Source: Lachnospiraceae bacterium
GTDB taxonomy: Bacteria > Bacillota > Clostridia > Lachnospirales > Lachnospiraceae
DNA length: 43,836 bases
Assembly: GCA_017467845.1 (NCBI GenBank)
Contig: JAFUKH010000074.1
Location: forward strand, 1-43,836
Reading direction: 5' to 3'
Part shown: one piece after another, positions 24,501 to 32,513 of the stretch
Position numbering within the stretch: position 1 is the first letter of the stretch
Layout of the letters: each line of letters opens with the position of its first letter
Notes under the pieces: model-generated
The model's database searches: none
Told to the model about the DNA's origin: nothing
What the model saw: only the letters and a program-made list of their open reading frames with translations
Made by a program: the position numbers and the translations under genes

Positions 24501-27413
24501 TTTCAATTCCGATTAACAGAGAATGGAAAGGTCTTAAATAATAAGGGCGACGAAATTCCTATTACCTTTGAATTTTCGGGTGACGATGATGTATGGGTTT
24601 TTATCGATGACCAGCTGGTATTGGATGTAGGTGGTGCCCATGGAATTGTTCACGGTGAGATTAATTTCGCAGATAAAATGGCAACCGTAGAAAAGGCAAA
24701 GGTAATCGACGCCTCACATCCGGAAGCTGAACCGGCCAAGTCCACATTCACGCTGTCCGGTAATACTTCCACAGAGCATACGCTTACCATGTACTATATG
24801 GAGCGCGGTATGTGGGAATCCAATATGGAAATCAAGTTTAACTTCCCGGATGAAAACCAGCTGGAAGTGGAAAAGCAGGTGGACAAGACGGATGTAAACG
24901 ACATGTTCCGTAATCTGTTTGATAATGTATCATTGTTTGAATATAACATCATGAATTTGGCAACCCATTATGGAGAATACAAGGTGACAAATTCCGCACA
25001 GGCAGCAACCAAACAGACCTTCAATGATACCTTCAATGATTCCACGGGAGATGATGAGGTCAATCCTACGGAGGCAGCCAATACATTTGCGCAGGTAACT
25101 GATTTTGGCGGACATACAAATGTGGTGCATTGGTATGCAAAATATACAGATACCGGGGGAATGTATCGAGACGAACGCTACGGAATTATTCAACCGATGA
25201 ACGGCACTCCGGTTGATATTTCCGGAATGAGCTATTTGGAATTCTCTTTCTATTATGATTATTACGATACCCCTTCTCTTTCCAATATGTATCTGCAATT
25301 GGTTGATACAGGTGGAAAAATAAAGGGAAATACCACAGATTATCTATCCGGAAAAACTTATGGTATTGTCACTATGGCAAATAAGCAGTGGGTTACTGTG
25401 AAGATCAACTTAGGTGCCTTAGCTGCAGAGGAAGGATTTAATAGTCAGGTACAAGAAATCCGGTTTGGATACAATTATCCCAGAGATATCTATCTGGATG
25501 ATTTCATTTTCTGTCCGGCAGCAGTGGCAGGAGAACTGACCGGTTTCGTGACAAAGCAGTATCATATTCCGGATTATGGATCAGCCACCTCCGGGAAACT
25601 GGAAATACCTGTAGGAGCTACATATTCATCCTCTACCGGGGAAAACCGTGTAATTGGCGAGGATGGAACCTTTTACTTACAAAATGGAGAATCCATAGTC
25701 TTCAAGGATCAGTTCCGGCGAGGAAGCTACATATATCTGGAAGAGAAAACGAATGCTTTATTTGAGACTACCTGGACGATGTATGAAAACGGGCAGGCAG
25801 TGAATTATTCACCAAATGCCTTCGGCTCGGGAAGTACGGTGGCAAACGGAGTAGTGAATTCCTTACAAAGCGTTTCGGGAACTGTGGTGAATGACGATAG
25901 AACCGAAGCGGTGATAGATACAACAATTACAGATAATGGTACAGATATAGTTTCAAAGAATGCATATACGGAAGCAAAACAGCCTTCGGAAAAAGAAACA
26001 TTTGTATTCCGTTCCTATGCAAACCCGGATGATGTTACCACCACGACAAAACTAAAAGTGGTTTACACCAATAAAGTAAAGGTGGGCAGCCTGAAAATCA
26101 CAAAAGAAACGCTTTATCCGGATGAGACATTGAGTGGCTCTTATCAGGTGAAAGTAGTCTTCTCCAATATAGGTGGTATCGCATTGGAGGATGCACCTAT
26201 TGAGACAACGGTGACGTTAATGGCGGGAGGGACTGCAACAATTGAAGGAATTCCGCTGGGAACCTTCTATACGGTAGAGGAAATAACGCCTACCGATGGT
26301 TCTTATCTTGGAGAGGTCATAATATCTCATCCAAGCCGTATGATGATTGAGCCGGGAACCTATATCGCAAAAGGTGTGATAGATGAGCAGACGGGCGATG
26401 ATACCATACCGATAGTTACCTTTAGGAATACCATGGAACCGAAGATTTCCGCTTCTGTTATCAAGAAATGGACGGATGAATTAACCGGTACAGAATTACA
26501 GTCAAATCTTCCGGCGTCTATCCGTGTGCAGTTGCAGCGAAAGCAGGAAAATGCGGAGGATAGTACATATGAAGTGGTAACTGATTATGAGGCGATTACC
26601 ATTGAACCCGCAAGGGAGAATGGTGCGGTAGTCTGGAAGTACACAGCCGGAGGGTTAGATAAGGTGGTTGATTATCCTAATGCTGATGGGGATCCCACAA
26701 ATGATAATATCAAGTGGGTTTACCGGTTTGTGGAGATTGACAGCAGCGGAGATGTACTGGAGAACGGTCAGGTGCTTACTTTGCAGAGCGGAACCGCGGA
26801 AGAAGATTATGAAGTAACCTATGGGAATCCCACTGCAGACGGCGATACCGGTGATTATTCCGGCACCATTACCAATACGCTACTGGGTCCGTCAAACTTA
26901 AAGATTACGAAAAGTTCATCAGAGACGGATGAGCGGTTACCGGGAGTAAAATTCCAACTGAAAAAGTGGGATGAAGAACAGAATTCTTATGTTGCAATAA
27001 CGAATGGGGAACAGTCTACATCGGATTATACGGATGGTGACAAAGTTACCGGCGGAGAAGCAGTCTTCTCTGATCTGGAAAACGGAACCTACCAATTGAC
27101 AGAGCTGGAAACGGCGGATGGGTATACTTTATTGAAGGAGCCAATCATTATTGTTATTGACAGAAAGAACTGTACCTTCACTTATCGCATGGAAAGTGAA
27201 GAGGCAAGTGCAGCGCAGAACCTTACTTTTGATAAGGATACGCGTACCATTGCCTTGTCAATAAAGAATGCTCCCGGCTTCGTATTACCCGCCACCGGCT
27301 GGACTAGTCCCATTTCCTTCCGGACCGGAGTCATCCTATATCTATCATGTATATGTACGGCCATAGGCCTTATATATAGAGGTAAAGTAAGTAAACGTAG
27401 AACAAGCAATTAA
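21555..27413 (+). CDS. Giant LPATG-anchored pilus tip/adhesin with fibro-slime and CnaB/SpaA domains
   Basis: 1952 residues. A Lys/Arg-rich start and a hydrophobic segment (about 15-38) form a signal peptide. The first ~650 residues hold a repeated beta module marked by IYFDAT-like strands near 51, 214, 341, 459 and 558. From about 890 to 1100 lies a fibro-slime/PA14-like domain (SGDDDVWVFIDDQLVLDVGG, GIVHGEI, LTMYYMERGMWESNMEI). A middle beta region follows, then a CnaB domain (from about 1632) and a SpaA domain (from about 1781) with an E-box-like TELETADGY. LPATG at 1911-1915, a membrane helix and a KRR tail form the sortase signal. Its place first in a pilus operon, before backbone and sortase, fits a tip adhesin that contacts glycans or host surfaces. 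The ligand is unknown. Confidence 0.9.
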   Translation: MRRLISKRPRSRIKRAIVFILSLVLILQTFFPCGTEFMVSAMDFVEDDNPSYTIYFDATQIAMEKSFVEGGVYLYAYEDFFYPDRKTFSKNPVQMTPSELGENFFECKLDEMYTNVQFFLGSSMDAEIQSPVLTVDWTQYSAPCYTMSLVPDTVSASDSLTDTVSTNDQPVDTEMTYSVQMELTDLGELSGAYGMEDLVAGTFDLTKAVTLEAGRLYLNPAGMNLGDKDWSTESEVYISLPAWKEDALNSKGTRDSATGYWWWDISSWNSTDDYFFFAISSNWDTIKSGDYYRTALSSIKLSEVKAKVADKGVVFVQDGTASGTIDNKKVYAINEFTSLEGQTIYFVDATETLTAVKAVFSETSGFDTTEEVTVESTESASAVLSFTIPGEQKYVKFVDENDNQLGDIYNLYGETENGVQSILFTAGTSDTYYYNVTEKTDSTISTWGVTPETDETPLAGKTIYFDKLHFHAEQESYLQIGEGESIKLGATSDDENTLSYTFPVDSGATSQTWLTFMAADGTKYRFRWSDFGTDADPVNEVTLNYNVAYVTGEYEKAVTVYFDATFSKLFYGTEGGSTGIPANGGTGMIRYYATKSDDSSAFAEGDMELVAAYSVDGHAWKDVYKADLPEGYDKIVFSNFDMTNATNYGGYGNSTTTLTIPATLKNPCFYADVGDASAYTAYPDGTRDGYWAEVYSIRDAEKGKSTAQAEIDVVDIDDDQIFTRASNVLYINSTFYDYYTDYELNGNNRDTYKYDNGMSHRNWVTFRQFNQALSDYYKENSVSIPIYTGHFQPSAYADSDTFELIQPDLQLYGYYENYNLFMAVNNSNYDVNGNDKKVDYAAQGLVSSTLVQDALKVATGTGSVISEPHFDEAFLAGENSKNAVLGDVYHNVAFPFKQVDDDNDGISYWHFNSKDTTLAMKQDPNTNAYYLQDVGNQNWSKNVDSASEVAEVSTTYGFFPFNETSTATHANTYNYGFGAKLEFQFRLTENGKVLNNKGDEIPITFEFSGDDDVWVFIDDQLVLDVGGAHGIVHGEINFADKMATVEKAKVIDASHPEAEPAKSTFTLSGNTSTEHTLTMYYMERGMWESNMEIKFNFPDENQLEVEKQVDKTDVNDMFRNLFDNVSLFEYNIMNLATHYGEYKVTNSAQAATKQTFNDTFNDSTGDDEVNPTEAANTFAQVTDFGGHTNVVHWYAKYTDTGGMYRDERYGIIQPMNGTPVDISGMSYLEFSFYYDYYDTPSLSNMYLQLVDTGGKIKGNTTDYLSGKTYGIVTMANKQWVTVKINLGALAAEEGFNSQVQEIRFGYNYPRDIYLDDFIFCPAAVAGELTGFVTKQYHIPDYGSATSGKLEIPVGATYSSSTGENRVIGEDGTFYLQNGESIVFKDQFRRGSYIYLEEKTNALFETTWTMYENGQAVNYSPNAFGSGSTVANGVVNSLQSVSGTVVNDDRTEAVIDTTITDNGTDIVSKNAYTEAKQPSEKETFVFRSYANPDDVTTTTKLKVVYTNKVKVGSLKITKETLYPDETLSGSYQVKVVFSNIGGIALEDAPIETTVTLMAGGTATIEGIPLGTFYTVEEITPTDGSYLGEVIISHPSRMMIEPGTYIAKGVIDEQTGDDTIPIVTFRNTMEPKISASVIKKWTDELTGTELQSNLPASIRVQLQRKQENAEDSTYEVVTDYEAITIEPARENGAVVWKYTAGGLDKVVDYPNADGDPTNDNIKWVYRFVEIDSSGDVLENGQVLTLQSGTAEEDYEVTYGNPTADGDTGDYSGTITNTLLGPSNLKITKSSSETDERLPGVKFQLKKWDEEQNSYVAITNGEQSTSDYTDGDKVTGGEAVFSDLENGTYQLTELETADGYTLLKEPIIIVIDRKNCTFTYRMESEEASAAQNLTFDKDTRTIALSIKNAPGFVLPATGWTSPISFRTGVILYLSCICTAIGLIYRGKVSKRRTSN

Positions 27414-27429
27414 GAAAGGACACAAGATA

Positions 27430-29547
27430 ATGAGGAAAATGAAAAAGTTTTTAGCCGCAGTGCTGGCAATGGCGTTGACAATGTCTATGGTGCCCATGAC
27501 AGCACTTGCTGACACAACAGGGGGCGCATCCGTAGTGAATCCTGCGCAGACTACTGGGGAAACAATTGACACAACGAAAACAGGTTCTTTGACAGTTTAT
27601 AAGTATGAGTTTAGAGATGGTACAACAACTGGAACAAGCGCAGGAACCGGACAGCAGGAGCAGATTCCGGATGGAGCAACTGTGATTGAGGGAGTAGGCT
27701 TTACGCTGTATAAGGTTTCTGATTTAGATAGCTATTATGCTTCAGATTCCGTAAGTCTTCCGACGACTGCACCAAGTAATTTGGCTAATCTTACACCAAT
27801 AGGAGGCGCAGAACAATTAACAGACACAGATGGTAAAGTATCCTGGACAAATCTTGATTTGGGTATTTACTATGTTGTGGAAAGTACTCCGCCTGTAAGT
27901 GCAGTTAGTAATCCGGTAGAGTTCTATGTATCTATTCCTATGACTACGGTAAATGGAGAGAGCTGGTTGTATGATGTAGTAGTATATCCGAAAAATACTA
28001 CTTCTTATGCAGGCGTCATACTTAAGAAAATTGGTAATAATACGGACACTACGCTTATTTCAGATGCTCGATTTGTGTTGGAAAAATATGATTCAACAAA
28101 TACCGCTTGGTATTATGTAAAGAATACCGAAACAGATGATGCGAAACCTGCCAATTGGACATATAACACCACAGAAAAGAATCAGGCTACTGTATTTAGT
28201 ACCGGCGATGCAGGCACTATTCAGATTGAAGGATTATCATATGGTATATATCGTTTTACAGAAACTTATGCCCCTGATGGATATATTATGGATGAAACAA
28301 TTTATCATGCATTTGAGATAGATCAAGCTGGTAAGGTTTATAACTATAATGTTGCCACTACAGCAACAGGTGATGAGATTACAGATAAAACGATTGTGGT
28401 AAACAACGAAAAGCCGGCTGTAGATAAGCAGACTAAAAATGTAGGTGGAACCTGGGGCGATGATGCAGATTATAGTATCGGCGATGAGGTTCCATTCAGA
28501 ATCGTAGTAGATGTACCAGCTAATATTAATAAGTTAAAGACATTTAAGGTAACGGATATCATGTCTGACGGATTAAAATTAGAGGACACGAGTAGGTTCA
28601 CAATAAAGGGATATACATCTACACAGGATATAGACACAGACGCGGACGCAGGAGCAGAGATCACAGGTGTGAATGTAGCGACAGATACCACAAAGCCGCA
28701 GGAGTGGACAGTAGAGTTTTCTAATGATGTAAAGGCGACCATTGCTGCTGCAAATTACGAGAAAATCGTAATTGAATTCACAGCGAAGCTGGATACAGAT
28801 GCCGTAATAGCCGGTACCGGTAATGCCAATGATGTAAAGCTTACATATAGTAATCAGATTTTAACAGATTCAAATCCAGATGATACTGTGGAACCAGAGC
28901 CTACAGAAAGTGAATTAACAGACAAGGTAGTAGTGTACACTTTCCAGATTAATTTAACAAAAACCTTTGCTGGTCCGGTAAATGGTGAGAGTTATTCGGC
29001 AACATTCCAGCTGTACAGAGCAAAAGCTGATGGAGGTATATCACTTAAATTGAGTGATGGAAGTATAGTACAGGCAGAGCTGGTTGAGAGTGCAACGGTT
29101 ACATATAAGACAGATGAAAACGGAGCTGTAGTAACTGAAAGTGGAGCTACTCTGGACGGAACACTCATTTTTGACGGCTTAGAAAACGGAGACTATTATC
29201 TGGTGGAAACCGCAACAGCACCTGGTTATAACCTGTTAAAAGCACCGGTGGCAGTAACGATAAATCGTGTTTATGAAACCACCATTACCACAACATCAGA
29301 AACAGATGCAAATGGAAAAGTAACAGAAACTACAACATCAACAACTAAGTATTACACTGATACTAGTAAAGCAAACGAACTTGCAGATACAGACGTAACC
29401 CAGACCATCATCAACAGCAAGGGCTTCGTCCTTCCTACCACCGGTGGTGTCGGTACTTATATCTTCGTCTTCGTAGGTGTTTCCATGATGGTTGCTGCAG
29501 TGCTTCTGTTTGTTACCACTAAGAAAAAGGAATCAGAAACCAAGTAA
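27430..29547 (+). CDS. SpaA-type isopeptide-forming backbone pilin (LPTTG)
   Basis: 705 residues. Signal peptide (about 1-27, ends in ALA). Domain 1 ends in the pilin motif VYPKN, with Lys188 as the likely acceptor for sortase-driven polymerisation. A CnaB-like domain follows, with E-box ETYAPDGY. Next is a D2-type isopeptide domain (about 325-500: VDKQTK...YSIGDEVPFRIVVDVP), then a C-terminal CnaB domain with ETATAPGY. LPTTG at 668-672, a membrane helix and a KKK tail close it. YPKN plus LPTTG is the complete signature of a covalently polymerised pilus shaft. The gene is 16 bp after the tip gene and 33 bp before a class C sortase. Confidence 0.93.
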   Translation: MRKMKKFLAAVLAMALTMSMVPMTALADTTGGASVVNPAQTTGETIDTTKTGSLTVYKYEFRDGTTTGTSAGTGQQEQIPDGATVIEGVGFTLYKVSDLDSYYASDSVSLPTTAPSNLANLTPIGGAEQLTDTDGKVSWTNLDLGIYYVVESTPPVSAVSNPVEFYVSIPMTTVNGESWLYDVVVYPKNTTSYAGVILKKIGNNTDTTLISDARFVLEKYDSTNTAWYYVKNTETDDAKPANWTYNTTEKNQATVFSTGDAGTIQIEGLSYGIYRFTETYAPDGYIMDETIYHAFEIDQAGKVYNYNVATTATGDEITDKTIVVNNEKPAVDKQTKNVGGTWGDDADYSIGDEVPFRIVVDVPANINKLKTFKVTDIMSDGLKLEDTSRFTIKGYTSTQDIDTDADAGAEITGVNVATDTTKPQEWTVEFSNDVKATIAAANYEKIVIEFTAKLDTDAVIAGTGNANDVKLTYSNQILTDSNPDDTVEPEPTESELTDKVVVYTFQINLTKTFAGPVNGESYSATFQLYRAKADGGISLKLSDGSIVQAELVESATVTYKTDENGAVVTESGATLDGTLIFDGLENGDYYLVETATAPGYNLLKAPVAVTINRVYETTITTTSETDANGKVTETTTSTTKYYTDTSKANELADTDVTQTIINSKGFVLPTTGGVGTYIFVFVGVSMMVAAVLLFVTTKKKESETK

Positions 29548-29580
29548 TATAGATAAACGCAAAAGCTTAAAGGAGCTGCC

Positions 29581-30477
29581 ATGGATAAAATCAGAATGTG
29601 GTTCATAGCAATCCTATTCCTGTCCGGACTTGGCATTACGCTGTATCCCTTTGTCAGTAATCTGATAGCCCAGTCCAATGCCAGCCGGGCAATTGATTCT
29701 TATAATGAAATAGTTGCCCAGATGGATGAAGAAGAGATTGACGCTGCAAAGGCAGCAATTCAGAAATACAATGAGCAATTAAATAATGCCTTTGTTTCCG
29801 GTCAGGAGATGGAGGAAGGAATCAGCTATGTAGATATGATGGATATCGGAGAGAGCATCGGCTTTATCACCATTCCTAAGATTGACGTAGACCTTCCTAT
29901 CTATAATGGTACCGGGGAGGATGTATTGCAGAAAGGTGTGGGACATCTTGAGAATTCCTCCTACCCGGTAGGCGGTATGGGAACACATTCGGTTTTGACA
30001 GGGCACAGAGGCTTGCCCAATGCGGTTTTATTTACGGATTTGAACAAGCTGGAAGAGGGCGATTACTTTTATCTGCACGTGCTGGACGAGGTATTGGCAT
30101 ATCGTGTTGATCAGATTAAGGTAGTGCTTCCGGAAGAAACGGGGGATCTGAAAATTGAGAAGGACAAGGATTACTGTACCCTTGTGACCTGTACCCCTTA
30201 TGCAGTCAACACCCACAGGCTCCTGGTACGCGGTTCCAGAACGGAGTATATCCCGGAGGAGGAGAGCAGACAGGAGCTGGAATACGTGGATGTTTCTTCC
30301 GGTACCCTTGTAAAGCGTCTGGTAGATGCCAGGGCGTGGCTGGCAGTGGCGCTGCTTGGTATGGTTATTGTAGAATCTATGTTTTTTGTTTTGATTGTTA
30401 GTACAAGGGCAAAGATAAGAAGACGGAAACGAGCCGGTCTCAGAAGACAGAAGGAAAGTCAGAAAGGATGGGAATAG
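29581..30477 (+). CDS. Class C (pilin-polymerising) sortase
   Basis: 298 residues: N-terminal membrane helix, extracellular catalytic domain, second membrane helix near the C terminus (LAVALLGMVIVESMFFVLIV) and a basic cytoplasmic tail, the usual class C layout. Catalytic residues: His142 (TGHRGL), Cys204 (TLVTCTPYAVNTHR) and Arg213. The segment DMMDIGESIGFI before the core is where the lid lies, but I see no classic DPF/W lid motif. It should join LPTTG of one pilin to the YPKN lysine of the next. AAAGGAG precedes ATG 29581. Confidence 0.93.
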   Translation: MDKIRMWFIAILFLSGLGITLYPFVSNLIAQSNASRAIDSYNEIVAQMDEEEIDAAKAAIQKYNEQLNNAFVSGQEMEEGISYVDMMDIGESIGFITIPKIDVDLPIYNGTGEDVLQKGVGHLENSSYPVGGMGTHSVLTGHRGLPNAVLFTDLNKLEEGDYFYLHVLDEVLAYRVDQIKVVLPEETGDLKIEKDKDYCTLVTCTPYAVNTHRLLVRGSRTEYIPEEESRQELEYVDVSSGTLVKRLVDARAWLAVALLGMVIVESMFFVLIVSTRAKIRRRKRAGLRRQKESQKGWE

Positions 30478-30480
30478 CCA

Positions 30481-31431
30481 ATGAAAAGTGTGGGAAAAGC
30501 CCAAGCGATTATGAGAGAAGTAAAGAAGGTAATCGTAGGGAAAGATGCGTGTGTAGAGATGATTATGACGGCTATTCTCGCCGGTGGACATATCTTGATT
30601 GAAGATATCCCGGGAGTGGGCAAGACCACCATGGCACTGGCTTTTGCCAAGGCCATGCATTTGAAGCAGAATCGTATCCAGTTCACGCCGGATGTACTGC
30701 CGTCGGATATTACAGGATTTTCCCTGTATAACAAAGCTACGGATTCCTTCCATTATCAGCCGGGGGCTGTTATGTGTAATCTGCTCCTGGCGGATGAAAT
30801 CAATCGTACCTCTCCCAAGACCCAGTCGGCACTTCTGGAGGTAATGGAGGAGGGCAATGTAACAGTAGACGGTGTGACAAGAGAAGTGCCTACGCCCTTT
30901 ATTGTTATTGCTACCGAAAATCCCATTGGTTCCGCCGGTACACAGATGCTGCCGGAATCCCAGCTGGACCGGTTTATGGTGTGTATCAGTATCGGTTATC
31001 CAAAGCCGGAAGATGAGATTAATATTATCCGAAGCAGAAGGGAACAAAATCCTTTGGAGACGGTAATGCCGGCACTTGAAGAAGGGGAACTGATGCAAAT
31101 GCAAAATGAGGTAACGGCAGTATACATTCATGATGATGTTTATTATTACATTGCAAATCTGGCATTGGCAACCAGAGAGTGTGATATGTTAGAGCTTGGT
31201 ATCAGTCCGCGAGGTTCCATGGCACTTTCAAGAATGGCTCAGGCCAGAGCATATTTGAAAGGAAGAGATTTTGTAATTCCTGAGGATGTGTCAGCAGTAT
31301 TTACCAACACAGCAGTTCACAGAGTGCAGGCTGGTGCGAAGGCGAAGCTGAACCGAAAGTCAGAGGAAGATATCTTAAGACAGCTTTTAGAACAGGTGCC
31401 GAAACCTTCACCGGAAAAGGGTGCATTATGA
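30481..31431 (+). CDS. MoxR-family AAA+ ATPase
   Basis: 316 residues. IPGVGKTT is Walker A, LLLADEINRTSPK is Walker B plus the MoxR signature, and IATENPIGSAGTQMLPESQLDRFM holds sensor 1 and the Arg finger region. The C-terminal helical lid carries GISPRGSMAL. MoxR ATPases usually act with DUF58 and von Willebrand-type proteins as chaperones in maturing protein complexes. The start is 3 bp after the sortase stop and the stop overlaps the DUF58 start by 4 bp, so the three are translationally linked. Confidence 0.93.
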   Translation: MKSVGKAQAIMREVKKVIVGKDACVEMIMTAILAGGHILIEDIPGVGKTTMALAFAKAMHLKQNRIQFTPDVLPSDITGFSLYNKATDSFHYQPGAVMCNLLLADEINRTSPKTQSALLEVMEEGNVTVDGVTREVPTPFIVIATENPIGSAGTQMLPESQLDRFMVCISIGYPKPEDEINIIRSRREQNPLETVMPALEEGELMQMQNEVTAVYIHDDVYYYIANLALATRECDMLELGISPRGSMALSRMAQARAYLKGRDFVIPEDVSAVFTNTAVHRVQAGAKAKLNRKSEEDILRQLLEQVPKPSPEKGAL

Positions 31432-32513
31432 AGCGCTTTATAGTTTATCTGTTTATTTTGTGTATAACGTTGTTGGCAGCAATTGTAACCGGAGGAGCCT
31501 CTGCAATTTTCTTGTTAGGCTTTGAACTTTTGTTGCCAACTTTTTTATACCTTCTGATCCTGTATTTTTCAAAAAATATACAGGTCTGCATAGAGCTTTC
31601 CGTCATAGCTGCCAAGGGGGAAGAGATACCGGTGAAAATCTGCCTGAAAAATAAGGGCAGATTACCCATATCCCGTGTAGAGGCACAGGTTATTTGTCGG
31701 GATGCTTTTGACAGTAGGAGAATCATTGAAACCATGAACTGTGTGATTGATGCCCGGGGAGAATCTTACATCCAAATGGGTATGAGGGCACAATATGCCG
31801 GGCGTCTGGAATTTCAGATTGGCAGGGTGAAGGTCTATGATTATTTTCACCTTCTTTCGAAAAAGGTTCCTTATGATAAGGAATGGCGACAGATGGTAAT
31901 CACGCCGGATATATATCCCATTGGGATTGAGGGCACCACAGATGTGTTCAATGAGTGGCAGAGTGGAGAATTGCACTCTGTGGATAGGAGCGGTGATGAT
32001 GTGTCCGAGGTACATGATGTAAGAGCCTTTCGGGCCGGCGATACCCTTCACAAGGTACACTGGAAATTGAGCGCCAAAACGGAAGAGCTTCTGGTTAAAG
32101 AGTTCAGTGGTTCAATGAAAAACACAGTATTTGTGTTTATAGACCTTTTTTCGGAAAGCCATGAAGAATGGACCCATGAATGTTTCGACCGTATGATGGG
32201 CATGCTGGCATCCTTATCCCATTATCTGCTGCTTCGGGAGCAGACCCATGAGGTGTTTTGGTATGATGATGGGGAAGGAACATTACATTCCGTAACTATT
32301 GCTAAGGAAGAAGACATCTATGAAGCGGTAGGTGAGCTATCCGGAGTCAAAACGTATGATGTACCATATGATTTTCAAATGGTACAGAAAGAGAATGGCA
32401 TCTATGGCCAACAGACCAGAGCTTTTCATGTGGACACAAAGTGCAATCTGTTTTTGGATGAGCGCCGTATTGCGTCTATGACAGGAAACAATATTCGTAT
32501 GGAATGGATATAG
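31428..32513 (+). CDS. DUF58 domain protein with N-terminal membrane segments
   Basis: 361 residues. Two hydrophobic helices (about 5-25 and 30-47) anchor it. The DUF58 core is seen in VRAFRAGDTLHKVHWKLSAKTEELLVKEF (about 200-228), followed by a von Willebrand A-like fold (VFVFIDLFSES). DUF58 proteins are the standard partners of MoxR ATPases. ATG overlaps the moxR stop (ATGA), and the gene overlaps the transglutaminase-like gene by 10 bp. Molecular role in pilus formation is unknown. Confidence 0.9.
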   Translation: MKRFIVYLFILCITLLAAIVTGGASAIFLLGFELLLPTFLYLLILYFSKNIQVCIELSVIAAKGEEIPVKICLKNKGRLPISRVEAQVICRDAFDSRRIIETMNCVIDARGESYIQMGMRAQYAGRLEFQIGRVKVYDYFHLLSKKVPYDKEWRQMVITPDIYPIGIEGTTDVFNEWQSGELHSVDRSGDDVSEVHDVRAFRAGDTLHKVHWKLSAKTEELLVKEFSGSMKNTVFVFIDLFSESHEEWTHECFDRMMGMLASLSHYLLLREQTHEVFWYDDGEGTLHSVTIAKEEDIYEAVGELSGVKTYDVPYDFQMVQKENGIYGQQTRAFHVDTKCNLFLDERRIASMTGNNIRMEWI